From Hyphococcus aureus (GTDB lineage: Bacteria; Pseudomonadota; Alphaproteobacteria; Caulobacterales; Parvularculaceae): DNA of 64,000 nt. Made by a program: the position numbers and the translations under genes. Numbering within the stretch: position 1 is the stretch's first letter; each line of letters opens with the position of its first letter. The notes beneath the pieces were generated by a model, which was not told where the DNA came from, made no database searches, and saw nothing but the letters and a program-made list of their open reading frames with translations. The stretch is from positions 558,001-622,000 of the forward strand of contig NZ_JBHRSH010000002.1 of assembly GCF_042643165.1 (NCBI RefSeq). The letters run 5' to 3'. Shown here piece by piece: positions 7,596 to 16,255 of this stretch.

Positions 7596-8735
7596 ATGCT
7601 GCCTGCGCTGACATTGGGAGTGGAAGAGGAATATCTCCTCATCGATCCGGACACACGCGATCTCGTTCCGGAGCCCTCTCCCGATTTTATGAAAGACTGC
7701 AAAGACCGGCTCGGCGAGCGCGTCACGCCGGAATTTCTCAAATGTCAGGTGGAGATCGGCACCCCAGTCTGCGCAGACATTAAGGAAGCGCGCCATCACC
7801 TGACGGCCTTGCGGTCCGCGATCATCAACACCGCCGAAAAACATGGCATGAAGCTGATGGCGGCCTCGACCCATCCCTTCGCGCAATGGGGCCGGCAGAA
7901 ACACACCGCCGCGCCGCGCTATGACCTGCTCGATGCTGATATGGGCGGCGCGATCCGCCGGATGCTGATTTGCGGCATGCATGTTCACGCCGGCGTCGAG
8001 GACAAGGAGCTGCGCATCGACCTCCTCAACCAGACACGCTATTTCCTGCCCCACCTGCTCGCACTGTCGACATCGTCGCCCTTCTGGGGCGGTCATGACA
8101 TGCAGATGCGCTGTTCCCGGCTTGGCATATTCGACTCCATGCCGCGCACCGGCATTCCCGACCGTTATGAAAGCTGGTCGGAATATGAACGCATGATCGA
8201 GCGCCTAGTGCATGCGGGCGTCATGGAGGATTCCAGCAAACTCTGGTGGGATATGCGGCCGAGCGCGCGCTTTCCGACGCTTGAAATGCGCATCACTGAT
8301 GTCTGCACACGCCTTGAAGACGCGCTCTGCATTGCGGCGTTTTATCAATCTATCCTGCGCATGCTCGCGCGCATCAAACAGAAAAACATGCGCTGGCGGA
8401 TTTATCCGCGCATCATGCTCGAAGAAAACCGCTGGCGCGCACAGCGCTATGGCTGCACCAAAAGCATGATTGATCTTGGCCGCGGCGAATGCCTGCCCTT
8501 CGGCTCCCTGATTGAAGAGATGCTCGAAATTATCGAGGAAGGCGCGGTCGCGCTTGGCTGCCTCAAGGAAGTGCAGCATGCGCGAACCATCCTGAAGCGC
8601 GGGACCAGCGCCTGCCGTCAGGTGGAGATGTTCGCCAAATCCCGCGCCGACGGCGCAGATGACGCCGAGGCCCTGATCAAGGTTGTGGACATGCTGGTCG
8701 AGGAAACTGCGGCGGACCTGCCCGACGCAGCCTGA
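7596..8735 (+). CDS. Carboxylate-amine ligase, glutamate-cysteine ligase type 2 (YbdK family)
   Basis: A 379-residue ATP-grasp-like GCS2 protein. It opens with LTLGVEEEYLLIDPDTRDL, the hallmark of the family, followed by FLKCQVEIGTP, the GMHVHAGVED metal/substrate segment and WWDMRPSARFPTLEMRITD. YbdK-type enzymes have weak gamma-glutamylcysteine ligase activity in vitro; their physiological substrates are mostly unknown. Start ATG at 7596 with GGGAGA upstream. The gene ends 154 bases before the tRNA. Pairing with the N-formylglutamate amidohydrolase-like gene suggests related amino-acid-derived substrates (inference). Confidence 0.9.
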   Translation: MLPALTLGVEEEYLLIDPDTRDLVPEPSPDFMKDCKDRLGERVTPEFLKCQVEIGTPVCADIKEARHHLTALRSAIINTAEKHGMKLMAASTHPFAQWGRQKHTAAPRYDLLDADMGGAIRRMLICGMHVHAGVEDKELRIDLLNQTRYFLPHLLALSTSSPFWGGHDMQMRCSRLGIFDSMPRTGIPDRYESWSEYERMIERLVHAGVMEDSSKLWWDMRPSARFPTLEMRITDVCTRLEDALCIAAFYQSILRMLARIKQKNMRWRIYPRIMLEENRWRAQRYGCTKSMIDLGRGECLPFGSLIEEMLEIIEEGAVALGCLKEVQHARTILKRGTSACRQVEMFAKSRADGADDAEALIKVVDMLVEETAADLPDAA

Positions 8736-8776
8736 AACGCCGAAAAAGCTGAAGAAAAATAATCGGCTGGCGGCCC

Positions 8777-8805
8777 TTGCGAGGCCCGCCCGGCTTCGCT
8801 ATACC
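8777..8805 (+). promoter_or_regulatory. Promoter of the initiator tRNA gene
   Basis: TTGCGA (8777-8782), 17-base spacer, TATACC (8800-8805), placed about 85 bases upstream of the tRNA 5' end. A leader of roughly 75-80 bases containing a GC-rich palindromic stretch would be removed by RNase P. Confidence 0.5.
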
Positions 8806-8889
8806 CCGCTCTCCCGTTCGCGGGGCGCGCCGATCGCGCCCATAACGCTGCGGGAGACAGCAACTCTCGACAGAGTTTTGCGAAGTTGG

Positions 8890-10046
<1,157 letters not shown>

Positions 10047-10174
10047 CATTCGCGTCCTCGCTGGAGCCGTCATCCGGCTCTGATGTTGACGTGAATGGTA
10101 GTCGGCGCCGTGCTGTGCGGCAAGCATGGATGGAACAGCCCGCCCGGGCCCGCCGCAGCAACAGCCCGGCAGGG

Positions 10175-10339
10175 CTACAGGATCATGAACAGGCAAGCCG
10201 GGGCGGGTTTCGCCTCACACTGCGCCGCCGTTTTCGCCGCGGCAGGCTCATACCCAATAGCGATAGCCAGTGCGATGAACGCCGCTCCCGCCAGCGCAAT
10301 CATCACGATCCCTTTCGCAATTATCGCAAAAAAAGTCAT
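10175..10339 (-). CDS. Small membrane protein of the psp locus (pspD-like position)
   Basis: A 54-residue protein with one transmembrane segment (about residues 10-30, IVMIALAGAAFIALAIAIGY) after a short amphipathic start MTFFAIIAKG, then a short Ala-rich tail with two cysteines. AGGAGAGAGA immediately upstream supports the ATG at 10339. It is the last gene downstream of pspC on the same strand, the position of pspD in enterobacteria. Sequence similarity to PspD cannot be judged at this length, so the name is positional only. A CGTGCA-N7-TGCACG hairpin (10355-10373) lies just upstream and may tune its expression. Confidence 0.6.
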   Translation of the reverse strand: MTFFAIIAKGIVMIALAGAAFIALAIAIGYEPAAAKTAAQCEAKPAPACLFMIL

Positions 10340-10433
10340 GTCTCTCTCCTTGTCCGTGCAATGAGAATGCACGTTCCCCGTATCCGCCCGCAGCGCGGGC
10401 ATCCCTCTTGGTCGTTCGTAATGCTGTTTTGGT

Positions 10434-10907
10434 TCAGGCGCCGCGTTCGAGGTCGCGGAACGCTTTTCTTAATCCGTACTCGCTTGACGTCACCGCATAT
10501 TCCAGATCTGCGATGCGCGCATCAAGCGCCCGGAACCGGTGTTTCAACTCCGAGAAGGTCGCCTTTGGCCGTGTGGAAAAAGTGCGCCAGAAGCGTTCCG
10601 CCTCTTCATCTCGAAAATCTGTTTGCGGCGGCAAATCCGTATCGGCTTTCATGAACACCGCCGCAGCGAGATAAGCGATCGCCGGCATGGGAAAGAAGAA
10701 TATGGTTGCGAGGATTGAAATGATCCGCACCCATTTCAGATTCCATCCGAAATACTCGGCGAAGCCAGCGCACACGCCCGCAATCTTTCCGCGCCGCGTA
10801 TTCCTCCGTAGACGGTGGAAATTCGGGCCCGGCCCCGGCTGACCGGCGCGATAGGCGTAGCTGTCACGATCGCGCCAGTGATGATGGTGGTGATGATGCT
10901 CAGGCAT
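10434..10907 (-). CDS. pspC: Phage shock protein C
   Basis: A 157-residue PspC-domain membrane protein. The domain starts at HRLRRNTRRGKIAGVCAGFA, with the typical K-I-x-G-V-C-x-G signature, and continues with EYFGWNLKWVRIISI and the transmembrane helix ATIFFFPMPAIAYLAAAVFM. A cytosolic Arg/Glu-rich C-terminal helix follows. In the Psp system PspC senses envelope stress with PspB and frees PspF from PspA. The start at 10907 overlaps the end of pspB by 8 bases, implying translational coupling; GGAG lies upstream. An oddity is seven consecutive histidines at residues 4-10, just after the start. Confidence 0.93.
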   Translation of the reverse strand: MPEHHHHHHHWRDRDSYAYRAGQPGPGPNFHRLRRNTRRGKIAGVCAGFAEYFGWNLKWVRIISILATIFFFPMPAIAYLAAAVFMKADTDLPPQTDFRDEEAERFWRTFSTRPKATFSELKHRFRALDARIADLEYAVTSSEYGLRKAFRDLERGA

Positions 10908-11145
10908 GGGGCCGCTCCGGATAATCTTTGCGCCAGTCCGGCGCTTCCTTGTCGAGGATGGTCTCCAGGGCGTCCACGCGGCGCTCAAGGCGCTGCGCAG
11001 TCTTCCAGAGGTCATCCACAAGCCGCTCATCGTCGGTGGAGATCGACTTCGTCTTTCTCAGCTCCGCCTGGTAGTGCATGAACACCGCAGGACAAGCGAC
11101 AAAGATGATCGCTACGATCGCGACTGCCATAAATCCATCTTCCAT
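10900..11145 (-). CDS. pspB: Phage shock protein B
   Basis: An 81-residue inner-membrane protein with one N-terminal transmembrane helix (VAIVAIIFVACPAVFMHY) and a charged coiled-coil C-terminal part (DDLWKTAQRLERRVDALETIL) ending in DWRKDYPERP, the family's usual tail. It partners PspC in stress sensing. AAAGGGG precedes ATG 11145; an internal ATG at 11130 is possible. It lies 24 bases after pspA and overlaps pspC, consistent with one operon. Confidence 0.92.
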   Translation of the reverse strand: MEDGFMAVAIVAIIFVACPAVFMHYQAELRKTKSISTDDERLVDDLWKTAQRLERRVDALETILDKEAPDWRKDYPERPHA

Positions 11146-11169
11146 GGGATATGCCCCTTTGCCCTTGCC

Positions 11170-11853
11170 TTAATTTTGCCCTGATGTGGAGGTGCGGTTT
11201 GCGACCCTCTTTTTCAAGGCTTCGAGTTCGGCATTCACCGCATCCTCGGCCTCAAGCTCAGCAAATTCATGCTCCAGCGTGCGCGGACGGCCAAGCGCCC
11301 AGCTTTCAGCTTCCGCCTCCAGCTCATCAATTCGGCGCTCATAACGGTCGAATTTGGCCAGCGCTTCTTCAATACGGCCGTCATTGACCTGGCGGCTAAT
11401 GCGGACGCTGTCCGATGCGGCATGGCGGCGAATTTCGAGCGAGCGCTGCTTGGCGCGCGCCTCTTTCAGCTTGGCCTGAAGCCTCGAGAGATCGTCATTC
11501 GTCTTGTCGACGGTGCCGTCGATGGCTTTCAATTCGCCATCCAGCAGACCGATCATCTCTTCGGCCTTGCGTTTGGCCGCCACCGCGCCGCGGGCGAGAT
11601 CGTCACGCCCCTTGGCGATGGCCAATTCGGCCTTGGACTCCCACTCAACGGAGCGACGGACAAACTCGTCTTTCTTGCGAGTAACTTCCTTGCGGTCCGC
11701 CAGCGCCCGGGCCGCATTGGAGCGGACCTCAACGAGGGTGTCTTCCATCTCCTGAATGATCAGGCGCACGACCTTCTCCGGGTCTTCCGCCTTATCGAGC
11801 ATGGAATTGATATTGGAATTGACGATGTCGCTCAGTCGGGAAAAAACGCCCAT
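11170..11853 (-). CDS. pspA: Phage shock protein A (PspA/IM30 family)
   Basis: A 227-residue peripheral membrane protein, almost entirely coiled coil. The N-terminus MGVFSRLSDIVNSNINSMLD is the amphipathic membrane-binding helix of the family; KAEDPEKVVRLIIQEMEDTL is the conserved next segment. PspA oligomerises on stressed membranes and otherwise inhibits the enhancer-binding protein PspF. ATG 11853 has AGGAG upstream, which overlaps the stop codon of the preceding 42-residue gene, so the two are probably translationally linked. The upstream in-frame extension belongs to another reading frame and is not protein-like. Confidence 0.96.
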   Translation of the reverse strand: MGVFSRLSDIVNSNINSMLDKAEDPEKVVRLIIQEMEDTLVEVRSNAARALADRKEVTRKKDEFVRRSVEWESKAELAIAKGRDDLARGAVAAKRKAEEMIGLLDGELKAIDGTVDKTNDDLSRLQAKLKEARAKQRSLEIRRHAASDSVRISRQVNDGRIEEALAKFDRYERRIDELEAEAESWALGRPRTLEHEFAELEAEDAVNAELEALKKRVANRTSTSGQN

Positions 11854-11864
11854 GGATAGAACTC

Positions 11865-11993
11865 CTAAAAAATGATGCCGCCGAGGATGAAACCGAGGAA
11901 GAACGCGCCCCAGGCAAAGCCGGCGCGACCGCGAAACGCGGTATGCATGCGCTGCTCCCAATCTCGGTCTTCGTATCTTGAGTATCGGCTCAT
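11865..11993 (-). CDS. 42-residue membrane peptide, first gene of the psp operon
   Basis: A short reading frame with all the marks of a real gene: ATG at 11993, GAGGAG six bases upstream, and a stop at 11865-11867 inside the Shine-Dalgarno of pspA. The product begins MSRYSRYEDRDWEQRMHTAF, is rich in Arg/Asp/Tyr, and ends with a hydrophobic Gly/Phe-rich helix (residues 25-42) that reaches the C-terminus. It would be a tail-anchored inner-membrane peptide with a charged cytosolic head. It is the first coding sequence after the sigma-54 promoter, so it should be induced with pspA under envelope stress. I do not recognise the family. A role as PspA anchor or tuner of the PspA-PspF switch is inference. 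Confidence 0.7.
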   Translation of the reverse strand: MSRYSRYEDRDWEQRMHTAFRGRAGFAWGAFFLGFILGGIIF

Positions 11994-12045
11994 GTTGATC
12001 TCCTCAGCGTTTGGGTTGTTGATTAACCCCGTCTGCCTCTTCTAT

Positions 12046-12062
12046 TGCGAAAGCCGTGCCAA
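12046..12062 (-). promoter_or_regulatory. Sigma-54 promoter of the psp operon
   Basis: On the minus strand the sequence reads TTGGCACG-GCTT-TCGCAA. It has the invariant GG (-24) and GC (-12) spaced by exactly ten bases and matches the full TTGGCACG consensus. Transcription would start near 12035, about 40 bases before the 42-residue gene. The AT-rich stretch from 12063 to 12195, shared with the divergent pspF gene, is where PspF and IHF sites would be expected. Confidence 0.85.
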
Positions 12063-12195
12063 CTTTGGACAGATCACATATCCAATTGATATTGTTGAAT
12101 ATTATTCCATTTCGTCCGCACGGTTGAAATTTTTATAGGCTAAAATCACCGCTATTTTGGTATTATTTACCCATATGATGTGGTATTTATTACCT

Positions 12196-13215
12196 ATGGC
12201 GTCACAACCCACCCCCCCGGATCTTATCGGCCAATCCCGCGCCTTTCTGGACGCGCTCGATCACGCCTCGCGCATTGCCAGAGTCGACCGCCCAGTGCTG
12301 GTGATGGGCGAGCGAGGCTCTGGCAAGGAGCTTTTAGCGGCGCGCATCCACTTTCTCTCCGGGCGGTGGGACGGACCGCTGGTGAAGGTCAACTGTGCGG
12401 CGATGAATGAAACCCTGCTTGAAAGCGAGCTTTTCGGGCACGAGGCCGGCGCCTTTACCGGCGCCGCCAAACGCCATCAGGGCCGGTTTGAACGCGCCGA
12501 AAGCGGCACCCTCTTTCTGGATGAAATCTCGTCAGCCTCATTACGGGTTCAGGAAAAGCTCCTGCGCGTCATTGAATATGGAGAATATGAACGTATCGGG
12601 GACGAGAAGACGCGCCAGGCCGATGTCAGGATCGTCGCCGCCGCAAATGTGGACTTGCGGAAGAAAGCTGAAGAAGGCGAGTTCCGGGCCGATCTCCTCG
12701 ACCGCCTCGCCTTTGACGTTGTGGCGGCGCCGCCGCTGAGAAAACGCCAGGATGACATCATGTTGCTGGCGGCGCATTTCGCCAGCGCTGTCGCGGCGGA
12801 ACTGGACATCACCTTCCCTGGATTTTCACCAGAAGCGGCAGCCGCATTGAAAAAACATGACTGGCCGGGAAATGTCCGTGAACTGAAGAATGCTGCAGAA
12901 CGCGCCGTCTTTCACTGGGCTGAACTCGACGGCGAGGGCCCTGTCGATAATATCGTGCTTGATCCATTCGAAGCGGCGTTTGGCCCCCTTGCAGACCTTC
13001 ATTCTGAACCGCCCTATACGGCGCCCGCAAAGCCGGAGTCGGTATCCGCTCCCGGCATGCGGTATGATTTGCGCGCGCATTTGAACGAGATCGAAAAAAG
13101 GCTCGTCTCAGAGGCGCTTGCAGCGCACGGAGAAAGCCAGAAACAGGCTGCTGACGCGCTTAGCCTCACCTATGATCAGATACGCGGCCTCGTCAGAAAA
13201 CACGACCTAACCTAA
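12196..13215 (+). CDS. pspF: Phage shock transcriptional activator PspF
   Basis: A 339-residue sigma-54 enhancer-binding protein with no N-terminal receiver domain, as in PspF. AAA+ domain: Walker A in GERGSGKELLAARI, the GAFTGA loop in HEAGAFTGAAKRHQGRFERA, Walker B in SGTLFLDEIS, and the sensor region ADVRIVAAANVDL. The C-terminal Fis-type helix-turn-helix is at about residues 305-335 (QKQAADALSLTYDQIRGLV). It should activate the divergent sigma-54 promoter at 12046-12062 and be inhibited by PspA. The start at 12196 (MASQPTPPDLIGQS) fits the family; upstream in-frame ATGs lie in the AT-rich control region. Confidence 0.94.
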   Translation: MASQPTPPDLIGQSRAFLDALDHASRIARVDRPVLVMGERGSGKELLAARIHFLSGRWDGPLVKVNCAAMNETLLESELFGHEAGAFTGAAKRHQGRFERAESGTLFLDEISSASLRVQEKLLRVIEYGEYERIGDEKTRQADVRIVAAANVDLRKKAEEGEFRADLLDRLAFDVVAAPPLRKRQDDIMLLAAHFASAVAAELDITFPGFSPEAAAALKKHDWPGNVRELKNAAERAVFHWAELDGEGPVDNIVLDPFEAAFGPLADLHSEPPYTAPAKPESVSAPGMRYDLRAHLNEIEKRLVSEALAAHGESQKQAADALSLTYDQIRGLVRKHDLT

Positions 13216-13224
13216 ATAGCTGCC

Positions 13225-13971
13225 CTAGCCTTTAGCGGGCGGATCATCGCGGAACCAGCCGGTGACAGCGCGGCGTATGCCGCCGGCGAAACTCGAGACC
13301 TGCGTCACCGTGTGCAGATATTTGATATCGAAAATGGTGAGAACATTATAGCGGGGCAGATAGCCCTCCGTGATGTCCTGTCTTTCATTCAGGAATAACA
13401 AAAGCCCGCCCCAGTCAGGCTGCCAGCTTTTTGTCATACCGAGCACATAGGCGGCGCGGCGCTCCCGGTCATCGCCATAATCGAGATGACGGGTCAAAAA
13501 ATGCGATGGGCTGTAAGCAGTCGCATGGGCGTCCGCTTTGGTAATACGCTCAACGCCAGTAACCCGACGGCCAAGGCCGAGCCAGTCCGGACTATTCACG
13601 AACTCTGTTATGGTATGGATCGGGTGGCCCTGATCCCAACCCTTCATGTAAGCCTCGATCAACGGATAGGTATGATAGAAAAAACCGCGGTTCTCCCGTG
13701 CGCGCAGCATGATGTCCCGGAACAACGCATCGCGCTGATCTTTCGGCATCGCCGCAAGTTCGCTTTGCGTGAAATGCACGGGCCTGTCATTCGCATCGGT
13801 CGCGAGAACCCGCCAGTCCAACTTTCCTGACAATATCGAGTTCAGGGTTTCCGCAGACTCTGATGTGAGGATATCTGGAATCTGAACGATCCCCCGCCGG
13901 GCGTAGATCTCAGCATATTTCGCAAGATCAAGCGCCGGGTTAAGCCGCCATGTGTCCAATGTAATCGCCAT
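13225..13971 (-). CDS. 2-oxoglutarate/Fe(II)-dependent oxygenase (prolyl 4-hydroxylase-like)
   Basis: A 248-residue jelly-roll oxygenase. The iron triad is visible as H162 and D164 in RHLDYGDD plus the distal H220 in IKYLHTVTQV; an Arg pair at 233/234 is placed to bind 2-oxoglutarate. A GGLLLFLNE strand precedes the distal site, as in bacterial homologues of the prolyl hydroxylase/Ofd1 group. The substrate is unknown; members hydroxylate proteins, free proline or secondary metabolites. It converges on pspF with a gap of nine bases, too small for a proper terminator. No signal peptide. Confidence 0.8.
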   Translation of the reverse strand: MAITLDTWRLNPALDLAKYAEIYARRGIVQIPDILTSESAETLNSILSGKLDWRVLATDANDRPVHFTQSELAAMPKDQRDALFRDIMLRARENRGFFYHTYPLIEAYMKGWDQGHPIHTITEFVNSPDWLGLGRRVTGVERITKADAHATAYSPSHFLTRHLDYGDDRERRAAYVLGMTKSWQPDWGGLLLFLNERQDITEGYLPRYNVLTIFDIKYLHTVTQVSSFAGGIRRAVTGWFRDDPPAKG

Positions 13972-14041
13972 AAGCGATGCCTAACCGAAATTCGTATTTC
14001 CGCCTAGACGCCCCGGCGCCGCATATCAGCGCGCAATCAGG

Positions 14042-14929
14042 TTAGAATTGACCTTTGGTGATGACTGTATCGCTCGCCAGCACCGTCGCCGGATCTATCG
14101 GAGGCTTGCCGTCGGCGCGCTGATAATAGGGCGTGAAATCGCAATCGCAGATTTCAAAAAGCTGATCAAAACTGTCGATCACAAAATAGGTCTTCTGGAA
14201 ATCGTCGACCATGTAAGCGGTGTTCAACACCCGCTCGAGATCAAAGGCGACACGGTTCGGCTTCGGGTTCTCCACCGAAAAAATCGTCTCATCCTTCGAT
14301 GACAGCATCCCGGCGCCGAACGCGCGAAGACCGTCTTTGGTATTGATTAGGCCAAATTCGACAATGTACCAGTACAGCCGCGCCAGCATTTTCTGCGCGC
14401 CATGCTCAATTGCCTTGGGGCCGCCGAGCCCGTATTTGCGCATATATTCTGCAAACACAGGGTTAGAAAGCAGCGGCACATGACCGAAGAAGTCGTGGAA
14501 AATGTCCGGCTCCACAAGATAATCAAGCTCGTGCTCACCGCGCATCCACCACGCCACGGGAAAGCGACAATTGGCGAGGTGATCGAAAAAGACGTCGTCG
14601 GGAATGAGACCGGGCACAGCGACAAGCTGCCAGCCGGTGGCGTCGCCCAGCACTTTGTTGGCTTCGTCGAGCCGGGGGATGGCGTCGCCGGCGTTCAGCT
14701 TTTCAAGACCACTGATAAATTCGTGAGCCGCATAGCCGGGCAGCAGCTTTTTCTGGCGATCATAAAGAAAGCGCCAACGCGCCTGCTCGGCCTCCGTATA
14801 CCGCTCATAAGGCTGCGCCACAGTGTAGTCTTCGCGCATATGCTCGTAATCGCCGCGCAGCGCATGGCTGGTGTTCGCAGCGAAGGGGTTTTTCGGCGCC
14901 GTTGCGGCGGATGCGTTCATATCGCTCAT
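14042..14929 (-). CDS. phhA: Phenylalanine-4-hydroxylase
   Basis: A 295-residue monooxygenase that turns phenylalanine into tyrosine using tetrahydropterin and non-heme iron. The iron ligands are H145 and H150 in EPDIFHDFFGHVPLL and E191 in WYIVEFGLINT, the exact facial triad of aromatic amino acid hydroxylases. Length is typical of bacterial single-domain enzymes without a regulatory ACT domain. Start at 14929 (MSDMNASAATAP); ATG 14920 is an alternative. It is divergent from an Lrp/AsnC regulator, a common arrangement for amino acid catabolic genes and a good hint of local regulation. No pterin carbinolamine dehydratase gene lies alongside. Confidence 0.95.
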   Translation of the reverse strand: MSDMNASAATAPKNPFAANTSHALRGDYEHMREDYTVAQPYERYTEAEQARWRFLYDRQKKLLPGYAAHEFISGLEKLNAGDAIPRLDEANKVLGDATGWQLVAVPGLIPDDVFFDHLANCRFPVAWWMRGEHELDYLVEPDIFHDFFGHVPLLSNPVFAEYMRKYGLGGPKAIEHGAQKMLARLYWYIVEFGLINTKDGLRAFGAGMLSSKDETIFSVENPKPNRVAFDLERVLNTAYMVDDFQKTYFVIDSFDQLFEICDCDFTPYYQRADGKPPIDPATVLASDTVITKGQF

Positions 14930-15000
14930 AGGTTGTACTATGGGGATTTTGGATGAAATTTCTTGCCAGACTTCATGGAAAATAAGCGAAATTTGGTATA

Positions 15001-15012
15001 TTTTCTCGAAAA
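15001..15012. promoter_or_regulatory. Palindromic site between phhA and the Lrp-type gene
   Basis: TTTTCTCGAAAA, a near-perfect inverted repeat in the 109-base divergent interval, next to an AT-rich TATATTTT run. It resembles the AT-flanked palindromes bound by Lrp/AsnC proteins and lies 26 bases upstream of the GTG start of the regulator. Candidate operator only. Confidence 0.35.
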
Positions 15013-15038
15013 CATCCCATAACTTCGGAAATCTTCCT

Positions 15039-15500
15039 GTGATTGATGAAACTGACAAGAAAATCCTGATGCTGCTACAGGAGAATGGGCGGCTCACCAA
15101 CGCCGAAATCGCCGACCAGGTCGGCCTGTCGGTGTCCGCCGCCCACCGCAGGGTGAAGCAGCTTGAGGCCTCAGGGGTCATCAAGGGATATGGCGCCAAA
15201 GTGGACCGGGCTGAGGCCGGGCTCACCGTGCTCGCCTATGTTTTCATCAAGCTCGACTCGCACGCGGAAGACCATCTCTCCGCCTTCGAGAAACAGATAA
15301 AACAGATGGACGAAGTGGTCTCTTGCTCCGCCGTGTCGGGAGGCGGCGATTACATTTTACAAGTCGTCGCACAAGACATGGACCGCTTCGCAGAAGTGGC
15401 GCTCAAAAAGCTTGTGCGCCTTCCGGGCGTAAAGGACTCCTCGTCCCACTTCGTTCTCTCCACAATGAAGGAAGCCGCCGGTTGGCCGCTATCCGCCTAG
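15039..15500 (+). CDS. Lrp/AsnC family transcriptional regulator
   Basis: A 153-residue regulator. The N-terminal winged HTH reads IDETDKKILMLLQENGRLTN then AEIADQVGLSVSAAHRRVKQL; the C-terminal RAM (ligand-binding alpha-beta) domain includes VLAYVFIKLDSH and VSGGGDYILQVVAQDM. The GTG at 15039 gives the standard family N-terminus; longer frames start in the control region. Divergent from phhA, it probably senses phenylalanine or a related amino acid and controls that gene, as reported for several phhA-linked Lrp regulators (inference here). Confidence 0.92.
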   Translation: MIDETDKKILMLLQENGRLTNAEIADQVGLSVSAAHRRVKQLEASGVIKGYGAKVDRAEAGLTVLAYVFIKLDSHAEDHLSAFEKQIKQMDEVVSCSAVSGGGDYILQVVAQDMDRFAEVALKKLVRLPGVKDSSSHFVLSTMKEAAGWPLSA

Positions 15501-15519
15501 GGCGAGACGAATAGCGGCC
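15484..15519 (+). terminator. Inverted repeat at the end of the Lrp-type gene
   Basis: GGCCGCTAT (15484-15492) pairs perfectly with ATAGCGGCC (15511-15519) across an 18-base loop that contains the TAG stop codon. A second small stem AGCACT/AGTGCT (15538-15543/15550-15555) with GGCTTTT after it follows at once. Together they could end transcription from both converging genes. Confidence 0.35.
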
Positions 15520-15553
15520 GCCGGATTGCGTCAGGCCAGCACTAAGACCAGTG

Positions 15554-16087
15554 CTAGGCTTTTGGGCGTAGAAAAGCCTGACGCTGTGCAAAAAGCGACA
15601 GTTCGGCGCTCGTAAGCGCACCGTTCGCATTGAGGTCCGAAGAAGCGAAAATCGCGTTCTGCAAACCCAAATACTCCCCCTGCTGCATTTTGCCGTCTTC
15701 GCCTGCAAAGGCGTAGAAGGTGTGGCGGGCGACGGCGTCGATGCGTGTCTGCTCTGCATCGCCAAGCGCCAGCGGCGCCGCGATAGGCAGCGCGATGGTT
15801 TTCACGCCTGCTTCGTCTTCCACCGATATAAATCCGTTGAGATTGGCGAGCTCCGCCGTGACCACGGTCATGGCCGCGAACTCGTTCACATCGAGAGCCT
15901 CATCGCCATTGCGATCAGCGCGAACAAAGGTGGATTGCGCGTGTGCCGCAGCCTCTGAGCGGGACAGAGCCTTCAGGGCGCCATCATCATAGGCGCCGCC
16001 CGGCTTTAGCCCCGCATAAGAAGCGGCGGCGACAGCGACGCTCGCGAAAGCGGCGGTGACGGCATTCATGAAGATCGTGGCGGGCAT
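15554..16087 (-). CDS. Exported EF-hand domain protein
   Basis: A 177-residue protein with a hydrophobic Ala/Val-rich N-terminal segment (residues 6-25), likely a signal peptide or anchor. Two calcium-binding EF-hand loops are seen: D58 in DRNGDEALDVNEF (residues 58-70) and D151 in SDLNANGALTSAEL (residues 151-162), each with the D-x-(D/N)-x-(D/N) pattern and a terminal Glu. Probably a periplasmic calcium-binding protein of unknown role. GGAGAGGA lies upstream of the start. Convergent with the Lrp-type gene. Confidence 0.78.
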   Translation of the reverse strand: MPATIFMNAVTAAFASVAVAAASYAGLKPGGAYDDGALKALSRSEAAAHAQSTFVRADRNGDEALDVNEFAAMTVVTAELANLNGFISVEDEAGVKTIALPIAAPLALGDAEQTRIDAVARHTFYAFAGEDGKMQQGEYLGLQNAIFASSDLNANGALTSAELSLFAQRQAFLRPKA

Positions 16088-16255
16088 ATCGTCCTCTCCT
16101 TGTCTCTCATCATCACGATGGGCGCGGACAGGGGCCGATCTTCGGAGAAATTAAGGATTTATGCGGGCGAGCCCGCACGCTCTTTGGCGGGAATGGGGCG
16201 ATTGAGGCCAAAACCGGGCGTTTTCAACCGGGGGCTGCAGCGCCGGGGGCCCGCT

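Noticed and set aside
12063..12195. Possible IHF and PspF binding sites between the psp promoter and pspF
   Set aside because: AT-rich words are present, but none matches the IHF consensus well enough to assign a site.
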